Below are positions 1 through 6,865 of a stretch of 9,338 bases of DNA, in pieces. The notes below the pieces were generated by a model that saw only the letters and a program-made list of their open reading frames with translations, was not told the DNA's origin and ran no database searches. The stretch covers positions 1 through 9,338 of the forward strand of contig JAGDDO010000563.1 in the NCBI GenBank assembly GCA_017848205.1. Reading direction: 5' to 3'. Position 1 is the first letter of the stretch. Each line of letters starts with the position of its first letter. The DNA is from Oscillospiraceae bacterium. GTDB taxonomy: Bacteria; Bacillota_A; Clostridia; Oscillospirales; Ruminococcaceae. A program made the translations under genes and the position numbers.

Positions 1-44
1 AACTTACAAAATTCGCCCCTGTTTTATATATTAATCCTGTCGGT

Positions 45-1007
45 TTACTGTGCATTACTCCATCTGATAAGTTTCTTTTCGGCTGCATCGGCCAGAACAT
101 TGAGCACGGTAATTACCACGCCGATAACGATGATACCGGCCATTACCCTGGTGTAGTCCGCATAGTCAGAATATTTTTTTATGAAAAATCCAAGTCCGCT
201 TGTGGCACCGATCATCTCCGCCATAATGAGGATCATGAAGATCGTCGAAAGCTGAATCTTCAGCGTGCCGACTATGGCAGGAATATTGTACGGAAGAATT
301 ATTCGGAAAAGCATTGTAAGGGTAGAAACGTTCATAACCTTTGCTGAATCGATTATCCGCGTATTCATGGAGTTTACTCGGTTTATCATTCCGAGAAAAG
401 TCGGCCAGAACATTCCGAATCCGATTACCGCAATGGAAGCTGTAGTGAAATTCGGAAGTAGTGCGATAAGGTAAGGCGTGTAAACCATCGGCGGTATAGG
501 ACTGAGAACCTTGGCTATAGGTGTGAAATCATCATTCAGTCTTTTGAACCATCCGACTATCATTCCCAGAACATTTCCAAGAACAAGAGCTATGGAAAAT
601 CCAGCGCCGAGAATAAACAGTGAGTGGCCTATTCCCTGAAGGATAAGCTGCCGGTCATTCCAGAAAACCTGAAACACATTTTCCAGCGGCGGTTCAAACA
701 CAGGATTGCCTGCATTCAGTATACGAAACAGGACTTCCCATAAGATAAGAGCACCAAATATCATAAGTGCAATGTCCGGATGATTTTCACCCTTTACTGA
801 AACAGTCTTTGCGATGAAATAGATCCACATAAGAACTACTGCGGTAAGATAGACACTTTTTTCTGCGATTTCTGTCTTACCCGGAATAAATGAAACTATA
901 ACTGTAAGTGCCGCAAACACGGTTATCAGAAGAGTTTTAAGCAGGACCTTTCTGAGAAACGGCGGAGCTTTTTCCGGAGGTACCGGTATTGATCTGGTAT
1001 CTGTCAT
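45..1007 (-). CDS. ABC transporter permease, SsuC/TauC/NrtB-like
   Basis: Inner-membrane permease of an ABC importer of the sulfonate/nitrate/taurine class (BPD_transp_1 family), 320 residues. Hydrophobic segments near residues 23-41, 52-68 and 78-96 precede the core permease domain (about 125-310). The core carries an EAA-type loop at about 220-240 (SAKVMNV...FRIILP) that would dock the ATPase, followed by the family-typical AEMIG...GLGFFI stretch at 263-275. SsuC-type permeases are usually about 250-280 residues, so the extra N-terminal helices make this one longer. It starts 20 nt after the binding-protein gene, with a GGGGAGGA ribosome site, and is clearly co-transcribed with it. The ATPase is not in the window; only 44 nt remain after the stop, so it may lie just beyond the left edge. 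Family is confident; substrate cannot be read from the sequence, though the operon suggests an organosulfur compound. Confidence 0.9.
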   Translation of the reverse strand: MTDTRSIPVPPEKAPPFLRKVLLKTLLITVFAALTVIVSFIPGKTEIAEKSVYLTAVVLMWIYFIAKTVSVKGENHPDIALMIFGALILWEVLFRILNAGNPVFEPPLENVFQVFWNDRQLILQGIGHSLFILGAGFSIALVLGNVLGMIVGWFKRLNDDFTPIAKVLSPIPPMVYTPYLIALLPNFTTASIAVIGFGMFWPTFLGMINRVNSMNTRIIDSAKVMNVSTLTMLFRIILPYNIPAIVGTLKIQLSTIFMILIMAEMIGATSGLGFFIKKYSDYADYTRVMAGIIVIGVVITVLNVLADAAEKKLIRWSNAQ

Positions 1008-1027
1008 ATAAGAAGTCCTCCCCGTTC

Positions 1028-2167
1028 TCAGGTGTCGTATTTTTCCGAAAATTCCTTAAGCGCCTTATAGTCCGCGTCATCCGGATATTCATTCAGGATA
1101 TCTTCAAGAGCGCTCCTGAAGATTTCTGTGTTTATGCCTCCGGATACATCGGCATCCTTTATGATGTCTTCGCCGATGAGATAGGCTGAAAAGTCGATTA
1201 TACGCTGTTTTGCAGGAGCAGGACTGTAACGTGATGCGTAGTCTCCGTAAAGCGCTTCCTCAACATATTCCTTTGTCTGACCGGTCTGGGCAACCATTAT
1301 GTCTATGGCCTTGTCATGGTCATTGAGGATGAGTTTGTATGCCCTGATAAGTCCTCTGTGATAAGCTTCAAGAGCGTCGTGCTTTTCGTTTATTACCTTT
1401 GAAGTCGTGGTCTGGCGGCAGCACGGATAGTACGGATCAATATCGCCGACCTTGATGCCGCATTCAAGCCCGAAGTTCTTTGCTGTCTGAACGCCGTCAG
1501 CAGTGATATATCCCACATCGACCTGTCCCTTTGATACTGCCTGAACTATGGCTGTGTCGTCATTAAGGTAATCTATTTCAATATCCTTTTCAGGAACTAT
1601 TCCTTTTTCACGAAGCTTTGCTCTGATAATGTTGTCACCGGTGTAGCTTCTTGCCGAAGCCCACTTCTTTCCCTTCCAGCCGCTAAGATCAGCGAACTGT
1701 GCTGTGTTTTCAGGCTTTGTGATGATAGCTCCGCCTTCCTGCGCGGATCCGCCGAAGATCACAAGATCCTGTCCCTCGGCTATAAACTGGAGCTGAAGTG
1801 TGATACCCACCGGTACAACATCAACCTTGTCAACAGAAAGTGCTGTAAGTGCATCTGCCACCGACTGTATAACGTTACAGTTTACAGTAACACCTTCTTC
1901 TTCAAAGTAACCCTGGTCATATGCGACCGTTGTCAGAGCTGATTTAATTGACGAAGGAAACCACGCTACTTCAAGGGTTCCGACGTTTTCCTTCTTTTCA
2001 TGTGCTCCATCTTCCGGAGCGTTGTATGATGATCCGTTATTTACTACTGCAGTTTCTTCAGTTTTCTGCTCTGTCTGCTGCCCGCATGAGGTAAGTAACA
2101 ATACCGGAAGTACTGCCGCGGCAGCAGAAGAAATAATTCTTTTTGCAAATCTGCTGATACTTTTCAT
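1028..2167 (-). CDS. ABC transporter substrate-binding lipoprotein, SsuA/TauA/NMT1-like
   Basis: Extracytoplasmic solute-binding protein of the sulfonate/nitrate/taurine type, 379 residues, expected to be lipid-anchored outside the cell membrane. The N-terminus has a KR-containing n-region, a hydrophobic core and a lipobox LTSC with Cys28 as the lipidation site. A short polar linker (about 29-62) leads into a periplasmic-binding fold starting at GTLEVAWFPS (63-72), with the usual AYDQGYFEEEGV element at 82-93. A vicinal cysteine pair, Cys249-Cys250 in the motif YYPCCRQ, sits in the second lobe. It could shape the ligand site or bind a thiol or metal; this is inference. The start is supported by an AGAGGAAA ribosome site. 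It follows the NifD-like gene after a 156-nt gap that holds a palindromic repeat, so its expression may be uncoupled from the enzyme genes. The ligand is unknown; an organosulfur compound fits the context. Confidence 0.9.
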   Translation of the reverse strand: MKSISRFAKRIISSAAAAVLPVLLLTSCGQQTEQKTEETAVVNNGSSYNAPEDGAHEKKENVGTLEVAWFPSSIKSALTTVAYDQGYFEEEGVTVNCNVIQSVADALTALSVDKVDVVPVGITLQLQFIAEGQDLVIFGGSAQEGGAIITKPENTAQFADLSGWKGKKWASARSYTGDNIIRAKLREKGIVPEKDIEIDYLNDDTAIVQAVSKGQVDVGYITADGVQTAKNFGLECGIKVGDIDPYYPCCRQTTTSKVINEKHDALEAYHRGLIRAYKLILNDHDKAIDIMVAQTGQTKEYVEEALYGDYASRYSPAPAKQRIIDFSAYLIGEDIIKDADVSGGINTEIFRSALEDILNEYPDDADYKALKEFSEKYDT

Positions 2168-2221
2168 TAATAATTTCCTCTCGCTTTCCCGGGATACACT
2201 GATTTCCGCGCGGGGAGAATG

Positions 2222-2269
2222 CGGGGATTCACCCCGTGCCCCACGCTGTTTTATGAACAGATCAGCGTT
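2222..2269. repeat. Dispersed palindromic intergenic repeat, copy 1
   Basis: Found in the 156-nt gap between the NifD-like and binding-protein genes. A GC-rich hairpin CGGGG-ATTCA-CCCCG (2222-2236) is followed by a second palindrome, ACGCTG...CAGCGT (2243-2268), with nested CTGTT/AACAG arms. The segment 2238-2269 matches 7610-7641 at 26 of 32 positions without gaps, and both copies have GGATTC 8-9 nt further left. Both read in the same plus-strand direction. Being transcribed inside the operon, it could separate enzyme and transporter expression. Confidence 0.6.
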
Positions 2270-2323
2270 CCCCTTTATTTCCCGAATACTCCCGTTTAAG
2301 ATCCTTCCGAAATGATTCTGCCG

Positions 2324-3877
2324 TTAAATACCCGGAGAATCTGTTTCAGGGAGCCCTGTAATGTAGTGATAAGGACTTTTGCCGTACCACTGTTCCTGAT
2401 ACGGGAGTTTTGTGTGTGCTGAAAGATTTTTAGCATAGTTTTTGTTTTTGAGTGTACGTTCAATACGCCTTGCAAGTGAGTAGGCTCCTGCAAAGCCGAA
2501 ATAGGTAAATCTCTGTGCGAACAGTGTAAGTGAAGGCACACCTGCCTTTACAAGCCATACACCAACTGAAGGATGTGAAATGGCGATATCCGGCTTAAGT
2601 TTGTACACCATGTTGATAAGCTCGTTGGCCTGTGTGGATACGGAATTCTGAACGTCACCGATCTTTTCCTCGATCTCGCCGAAGAGCTTGTCACCGAATT
2701 CGTCGTAGTTGAAGTTACGGAAACCTACGACCTTAAGACCGATCTCGTCGGCAAGAAGACCTGTTGCACCGATTCTGAGGAATCCGCCGCTTATGAGCAC
2801 CTTTTTGCCTTCAACGTTTCTGCGGATAGGTTCAAGAGCCTTTCTGAGCTTTTCCTCCTCATACTTAAGAAGCTTTTCCGCTTCCTTTTCAAGTCCGAAG
2901 AATGCAGCTATTTCAGTAACGAACTTCTTCGTCTGCTCGGTTCCGATCGGAATAGTCGGAAGGATGTACGGAATATTGAACTCGCGCTTCAGGAATTCAA
3001 GGAAGTAAACGTCGTGTACGTGACAGAAGCTTACATTCAGAGCTGTTTCTGTGATGAATCTCCAGTCGTCAGGCTCCTTGAATTCAACGAAGATCTGTAC
3101 ATTGAGTCCGAGAGCTTCGAGAAGTCTGCGGATTTCCTTCTCATCGCCCGGTCCGATAGACCATGCGTTGTAGAGGTTGACTGTACGTGCCTTCTTTGCT
3201 TCATAAGCCTTTTTCTTGAGTTCGTAATTTGGATCGTTCTCGCTGAAAGGTGTGTAGTCGATGTATTTTTTCGGTTCAAATCCGAAACGGTGAAGTATTC
3301 CGTGATAAACAACATCGTAGGCTGACGAGAATACCTTGGCACCGAATCCCGGACAGTGAAGCGGAACTACAGTTGCAGTTACTTCCTCCTGAGCATGGTT
3401 TACAACGCTTTCGACATCGTCTCCGATAACGCCCGGAGCGCATGTATTACAGACAAAAATAGCTGTAGGATGAAAACGTCTGTCTGCTTCGATGATCGTC
3501 TTGTAGAGCTTGTCGTTACCGCCGTTGATAACGTCGTATTCATCAAGATTGGTGCTGAACCATCTTGCGCCTTCCATTTTTACGCCTCTGGCTGCGCCGA
3601 ACTGCTTGATGCTGAAGTCAACACCGTGTGACTGTGAACCGCATCCCACCGGACCGTGCATGATAACAACGGAATCCTTTGTTGAGAATGAAATAAGTGT
3701 GGAAACACCCATCTGGCAGAACATCGCCTGTGTGAAGCTTCGGTCGCATCGTCCGAGACATCCTGCACATGAACCTTTTCTCAGATCGCTTGTACATCCG
3801 CCGAATGCATATGCTGTTGCACGCTGTTTCTCTCTCGGATTAGGGACCTGAACATCATAATTAACGTCAAATTTCAT
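2324..3877 (-). CDS. Nitrogenase-like component 1, D (alpha) subunit
   Basis: NifD-like subunit of a nitrogenase-family oxidoreductase, 517 residues, presumably pairing with the adjacent K-like subunit in the cytoplasm. Manual alignment to Azotobacter NifD places P-cluster ligands at Cys54 (NifD Cys62), Cys79 in HGPVGC (Cys88) and Cys146 in TCAPGVIGDD (Cys154). Cys285, in VSFCHVHDVYFLEF, matches the cofactor ligand Cys275. The FeMo-co ligand His442 is replaced by Phe460 (RFTYFGF where NifD has GPYHGF). NifD Arg96, Gln191 and His195 align with Asp87, Phe183 and Tyr187. An N-terminal block with Cys28, Cys37, Cys40 and Cys44 has no NifD counterpart. So it probably binds a P-cluster and a cofactor anchored by Cys285, but is unlikely to fix N2. 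The ribosome site GGGAGGT overlaps the stop of the K-like gene 6 nt upstream. A methylthio-alkane reductase (MarD)-type role is plausible but unproven. Confidence 0.88.
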   Translation of the reverse strand: MKFDVNYDVQVPNPREKQRATAYAFGGCTSDLRKGSCAGCLGRCDRSFTQAMFCQMGVSTLISFSTKDSVVIMHGPVGCGSQSHGVDFSIKQFGAARGVKMEGARWFSTNLDEYDVINGGNDKLYKTIIEADRRFHPTAIFVCNTCAPGVIGDDVESVVNHAQEEVTATVVPLHCPGFGAKVFSSAYDVVYHGILHRFGFEPKKYIDYTPFSENDPNYELKKKAYEAKKARTVNLYNAWSIGPGDEKEIRRLLEALGLNVQIFVEFKEPDDWRFITETALNVSFCHVHDVYFLEFLKREFNIPYILPTIPIGTEQTKKFVTEIAAFFGLEKEAEKLLKYEEEKLRKALEPIRRNVEGKKVLISGGFLRIGATGLLADEIGLKVVGFRNFNYDEFGDKLFGEIEEKIGDVQNSVSTQANELINMVYKLKPDIAISHPSVGVWLVKAGVPSLTLFAQRFTYFGFAGAYSLARRIERTLKNKNYAKNLSAHTKLPYQEQWYGKSPYHYITGLPETDSPGI

Positions 3878-3883
3878 TTATGC

Positions 3884-5218
3884 TTACCTCCCTGAAACCT
3901 GTCCTGTAATAAGATCTTCCAGCAGCGCAAGACCGCCGTTGAATCCGGCATATGTATGGTTTATAATGATCCTGCTTATAACAGGGAATGATGTATTGAG
4001 GAAATTGCCTCCGAGCACCTGTGAAAGCTTTCTGTCAATGGTGCTTCCGAGAACAAATACCGGTGAAAGTGTATCGAAGTATGTTTCAGAACGGAACTGC
4101 GGTCTGTTCTGAGTGATGTACTGCTGAATTTTGAACGTGTCTGTTTCAAACACAAGTTCAGGACGGTTTGAGAACTCCTCTGCTTCAAAGCGTTCTCTGA
4201 TGATCTGCTTCTGAGGTTCGCTTAAGTCATCGGTTATGAAAATGTACTCAGGAAGCCAGCCGATCTCGTTGTCAAGGTAAAGCGCATAGGAAAGTGCTTC
4301 AGTTGAATTGTTTATGACCACTGCGTAGTTCTGGAAGTCAGTATCTGCAATAACGTCACTTGCGCGGTCAACGAACTGATAGTATCTGCTTACTTCACCT
4401 TCAAGAGCCTTCTCTGCTTCTTCCTTGTCTATTCCAAGTTTTTCTGCGATTTCAAGCACGAATTTCACTGTTGCCTCGCTGCCCACCGGAAGGTTTGTGA
4501 TATGATAGTCTATGCCGTGCTTCTGTTTTGCGGCCTTTGCGGCACGTATGCCGTACAGAGGTGAAAAGAGAATGTTAAGCGATGCTGCTCCGGCATTTCT
4601 TACATCTTCTATTGTCTGGTCGGCAGTAAAGAATGTTGTAGCCTCAACTCCGATCAGTTTCAGTACACGGCGTATTTCCTCAAGGTCGCCTCTGAAGAAC
4701 GGATCGTATGCCGGAACAAGTCCGAGAAGGTTTACACGTTTAGGATCCTTCTTTTCTTTGACAGTGATAAACTGTTTGAAAAGTTCAGTCATAACGCTGT
4801 CATAACCGTGGTATGAATTGCCCTTGAATCCGCCTGTATCAACGTAGACAAGCGGATTCTCCGGACGTTCCGTTTCATTTATGACTGATTCGACGTCATC
4901 ACCGATAAGGTCTGTCATGCAGCTTGTAACAACAACGAAAAGATCGCCGTCCATTACTTCATAAGCTGCTTCTATTTCCTTTTTCAGACGTTCGGCACCG
5001 CCGAAAACTATCTCACGTTCACTTACGTTCGAGCTCGGAAGTGAGGCACCCCCGCAGTATCCGACGCCCAGATATCCGCCGAATCCGAATGAATTGGTAA
5101 GCTGTCCGCCGCAGCCCTGTGCTCCGTGGATTATCGGAATGACACGCGGCAGAGATGTCAGTGTAGCAAGAGCACCGCCCAGCATACATGAAAATCTTGG
5201 TCTTTCTATAAATGACAT
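3884..5218 (-). CDS. Nitrogenase-like component 1, K (beta) subunit
   Basis: NifK-like subunit, 444 residues, shorter than NifK (about 520) chiefly because it lacks the long N-terminal extension. P-cluster cysteines align as Cys11 (NifK Cys70), Cys36 in HGAQGC (Cys95, with the same 25-residue spacing) and Cys100 in SCMTDLIGDD (Cys153). The NifK Ser188 position is Gly130. Keeping all three cysteines argues against a NifN-type scaffold subunit, which loses most of them, and for a catalytic K-type partner. The gene lies upstream of the D-like gene, the reverse of the canonical nifHDK order, with only 6 nt between them, so tight co-translation is expected. It starts 16 nt after cysK with an AAGGAG ribosome site. 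No NifH-like ATP-dependent reductase is in the window, although this fold normally needs one to deliver electrons. Family is confident; the reaction is inferred only from neighbours. Confidence 0.88.
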   Translation of the reverse strand: MSFIERPRFSCMLGGALATLTSLPRVIPIIHGAQGCGGQLTNSFGFGGYLGVGYCGGASLPSSNVSEREIVFGGAERLKKEIEAAYEVMDGDLFVVVTSCMTDLIGDDVESVINETERPENPLVYVDTGGFKGNSYHGYDSVMTELFKQFITVKEKKDPKRVNLLGLVPAYDPFFRGDLEEIRRVLKLIGVEATTFFTADQTIEDVRNAGAASLNILFSPLYGIRAAKAAKQKHGIDYHITNLPVGSEATVKFVLEIAEKLGIDKEEAEKALEGEVSRYYQFVDRASDVIADTDFQNYAVVINNSTEALSYALYLDNEIGWLPEYIFITDDLSEPQKQIIRERFEAEEFSNRPELVFETDTFKIQQYITQNRPQFRSETYFDTLSPVFVLGSTIDRKLSQVLGGNFLNTSFPVISRIIINHTYAGFNGGLALLEDLITGQVSGR

Positions 5219-5234
5219 ATAAACACTCCTTGGA

Positions 5235-6179
5235 TCATATCAGTTCTTTTGGCTTGTCAAACAGAGTTGTACTGATATATCTTTCTCCTGTATCAGGGAG
5301 AAGCACTACTACCCTCTTGTTTTCGTTTTCTTTACGCTTTGCTATCTGAACGGCGGCAAAAAGTGCAGCGCCTGAAGATATGCCGACAAGGAGTCCTTCC
5401 GTTCTTGCAGCTTCACGCGCAGTTTCCAGTGCTTCCTTGTTCTTTACACGGTATATCTCATCGATAACAGTTCTGTCAAGTACGTTCGGAATAAATCCGG
5501 CGCCGATGCCCTGAATGACGTGGCTTCCCGGAGCTTCACCGGACAGTACCGAGGAATCGTATGGCTCCACCGCAACTATCTTTACGTCCGGGTTAGCTTC
5601 CTTAAGTGCCCTGCCCACACCTGTGATAGTACCGCCTGATCCGACGCCTGCAACAAAGTAATCTATTTTTCCGTCCGTATCACGGAGTATCTCCTGCGCA
5701 GTTGTTTTTGTATGGATCTCCGGATTTGCCGGATTGTCGAACTGATGAAGAATGAGTGAATTCTCAATAAGTGAATTAAGTTCCTCAGCCTTTCTGATAG
5801 CTCCCTTCATACCATCGGTCGCTGGTGTAAGAACCAGTTCCGCACCGAGCTGAGAAACAAGTCTTCTTCTTTCCACCGACATGCTCTCCGGCATCGTGAG
5901 TATAAGGCGGTATCCTTTTACCGCAGCTACGAAGGCAAGTCCTATTCCCGTATTTCCGCTTGTAGGTTCGATAAGAGTCGTTCCCGGATTTATCTTCCCG
6001 CTTTTCTCAGCGTCTTCGATCATTGAAAGTGCTATACGGTCCTTTACGCTTCCGAGAGGATTGAAAGCTTCCACCTTTGCAACGAGTTCAGCATGGAGCT
6101 TTCCGTCGTATACACGCTGTACTTTTACCAGCGGCGTATTTCCAATTAATTCTGTAAGATTTTCGGCAATGTTCGCCAT
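5235..6179 (-). CDS. cysK: Cysteine synthase (O-acetylserine sulfhydrylase)
   Basis: PLP-dependent enzyme that makes L-cysteine from O-acetylserine and sulfide in the cytoplasm; 314 residues, normal length for CysK. The PLP-binding lysine is Lys46 in NPLGSVKDR. The substrate loop TSGNTG is at 73-78, the PLP-phosphate-binding GSGGT at 180-184, GIGAGF at 224-229, and the C-terminal SSGAA and PDTGERY motifs at 268-272 and 295-301. Nothing is missing from the active site. The start overlaps the end of the upstream NifX-like gene by 34 nt in another frame, suggesting translational coupling, with AGAGGT as the ribosome site. Placement between a NifX-family gene and the nitrogenase-like subunits suggests it traps sulfide released by that enzyme. 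It could instead act on a related sulfur nucleophile, since family members vary in thiol choice. A house-keeping cysK may also exist elsewhere. Confidence 0.95.
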   Translation of the reverse strand: MANIAENLTELIGNTPLVKVQRVYDGKLHAELVAKVEAFNPLGSVKDRIALSMIEDAEKSGKINPGTTLIEPTSGNTGIGLAFVAAVKGYRLILTMPESMSVERRRLVSQLGAELVLTPATDGMKGAIRKAEELNSLIENSLILHQFDNPANPEIHTKTTAQEILRDTDGKIDYFVAGVGSGGTITGVGRALKEANPDVKIVAVEPYDSSVLSGEAPGSHVIQGIGAGFIPNVLDRTVIDEIYRVKNKEALETAREAARTEGLLVGISSGAALFAAVQIAKRKENENKRVVVLLPDTGERYISTTLFDKPKELI

Positions 6180-6523
6180 TGTATTGACCTCTTTTCCAGA
6201 TATTTTTCTATCTTCGTCAGTATCATATCAACAGCAGCACCCGGCATTTCAAAGTATGTCTGATGCTGGTACTCGAAAAATCTCTGCATCCTGCTCCCTA
6301 TACGGGATGCAATAATATACTGACATTCACTGACAGCAGAAAGTCTTTCTTCAGCTTTCTCATGCTGTCCGCTGCATTCCCCTGTTTCGTTTTCAAATGT
6401 GATAATTTCTTCGGCTGACCATTCTCCGTCAGCCAGTCTGTAAATAATGATCTGCGGAGCTGAACCAAAATGTGAATTGACTGATGCTCCGTCAGTTGTC
6501 GCGATAGCCACACGGCAGGTCAT
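6146..6523 (-). CDS. NifX/NafY-family iron-sulfur cofactor-binding protein
   Basis: Small soluble protein, 125 residues, of the dinitrogenase iron-molybdenum cofactor biosynthesis family (the fold shared by NifX, NafY and the NifB C-terminus). The N-terminus [16 protein letters not shown] (5-20) is the family signature, with the conserved His18. The middle strand [14 protein letters not shown] (70-83) matches the family's core, and the segment 94-110 forms the last helix. Family members carry NifB-co or FeMo-co-like clusters or act as apo-enzyme chaperones. Here it probably services the metallocluster of the nitrogenase-like subunits encoded two genes downstream. Cys50 and Cys67 are the only interior cysteines. 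The start is supported by AAAGGAG 7 nt upstream. It is the first full-length gene of the operon, after the short leader ORF. A tail of about 15 residues beyond the domain ([15 protein letters not shown]) overlaps cysK. Confidence 0.83.
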   Translation of the reverse strand: MTCRVAIATTDGASVNSHFGSAPQIIIYRLADGEWSAEEIITFENETGECSGQHEKAEERLSAVSECQYIIASRIGSRMQRFFEYQHQTYFEMPGAAVDMILTKIEKYLEKRSIQWRTLPKILQN

Positions 6524-6555
6524 AACAGCTCTCCTTTGTACGTATTATTTGTTTA

Positions 6556-6606
6556 TCAGGTCCTCGTATAGTTAAACTTAATACGCATGGCTATACTCTT
6601 TAGCAT
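6556..6606 (-). CDS. Putative 16-residue leader peptide
   Basis: A complete small ORF, MLKSIAMRIKFNYTRT followed by TGA, lies in the operon leader 32 nt before the NifX-like gene. It has the strongest ribosome site of the operon, AAGGAGG (6615-6621), 8 nt before the ATG. It includes codons that are often rare (CTA, ATA, AGG) and contains no cysteine. A translated leader ORF between a promoter and a biosynthetic operon suggests control by ribosome stalling or attenuation, or a tiny functional peptide. I do not recognise the sequence. Only the ORF and its ribosome site are seen; translation and role are inference. Confidence 0.5.
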   Translation of the reverse strand: MLKSIAMRIKFNYTRT

Positions 6607-6614
6607 AAAAGAAT

Positions 6615-6621
6615 CCTCCTT
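6615..6621 (-). promoter_or_regulatory. Strong ribosome binding site of the leader ORF
   Basis: AAGGAGG on the minus strand, 8 nt before the ATG of the 16-codon ORF. It is a full match to the anti-Shine-Dalgarno core and is the main reason to treat that ORF as translated. Confidence 0.6.
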
Positions 6622-6627
6622 GTCTTT

Positions 6628-6656
6628 GACGCATCTGAATTGTTTCCGGACGCGTC
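6628..6656 (-). promoter_or_regulatory. Leader RNA hairpin upstream of the short ORF
   Basis: On the minus strand GACGCGTC and GATGCGTC pair as an 8-bp stem (one G-U) around a 13-nt loop. It begins a few nucleotides after the predicted transcription start and ends 6 nt before the leader ORF ribosome site. It could stabilise the 5' end or modulate initiation. It has no U-run, so it is not a terminator. Confidence 0.5.
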
Positions 6657-6669
6657 GGGTACGTTCTTA

Positions 6670-6698
6670 AGTATAACGCATGTTTTGATTCCTGTCTA
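6670..6698 (-). promoter_or_regulatory. Predicted sigma-A promoter of the nitrogenase-like operon
   Basis: Minus-strand TAGACA (6698-6693) and TATACT (6675-6670) are separated by exactly 17 nt, one mismatch from consensus in each box. Transcription would start near 6663, giving a leader of about 140 nt that holds the hairpin and the 16-codon ORF before the NifX-like gene. No internal promoter of comparable quality was seen between the operon's genes. Confidence 0.6.
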
Positions 6699-6773
6699 AT
6701 TATTCTTTTTTAGAAAGGGTTATAGGAAAAACGAATTATCACGCAGGATTCACAGAATTTCGGTAATAAGCTC

Positions 6774-6800
6774 TTAGCTATAGATTCAGTCTATAGCTAA
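6774..6800. promoter_or_regulatory. Perfect inverted repeat, candidate operator
   Basis: TTAGCTATAGA is followed by a 5-nt spacer (TTCAG) and its exact complement TCTATAGCTAA. The 11-bp arms lie between the two divergent promoters, about 75 nt beyond the minus-strand -35 box and about 30 nt before the plus-strand -35 box. Its length and symmetry suit a dimeric regulator, and the position would let one protein act on both sides. The regulator is unknown and not encoded in the window. Confidence 0.5.
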
Positions 6801-6828
6801 CGATAACAAAGTGATATTGGTCAGATTA

Positions 6829-6858
6829 TTGACTTTACATATAGGTCAGGGTTATAAT
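6829..6858 (+). promoter_or_regulatory. Predicted sigma-A promoter of the plus-strand genes
   Basis: TTGACT (6829-6834) and a perfect TATAAT (6853-6858) with an 18-nt spacer. The start would be near 6865, about 290 nt before the first convincing start codon at 7158, so the transcript has an unusually long leader. Confidence 0.6.
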
Positions 6859-6865
6859 AAATAGC

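Noticed and set aside
3510..3851. 113-codon plus-strand ORF and similar long antisense frames over the nitrogenase-like genes
   Set aside because: They lie wholly inside clear coding sequence on the opposite strand, without ribosome sites or family motifs.
2324..5218. True Mo-nitrogenase for nitrogen fixation
   Set aside because: The D-like subunit lacks the FeMo-co histidine and other N2-reduction residues, and no nifH, nifB or nifEN is present. Neighbours are sulfur-related.
2324..5218. NifEN scaffold, CfbD or protochlorophyllide reductase subunits
   Set aside because: Both subunits keep all three P-cluster cysteines and the D subunit keeps the cofactor cysteine. NifN and the simpler reductases lack several of these.
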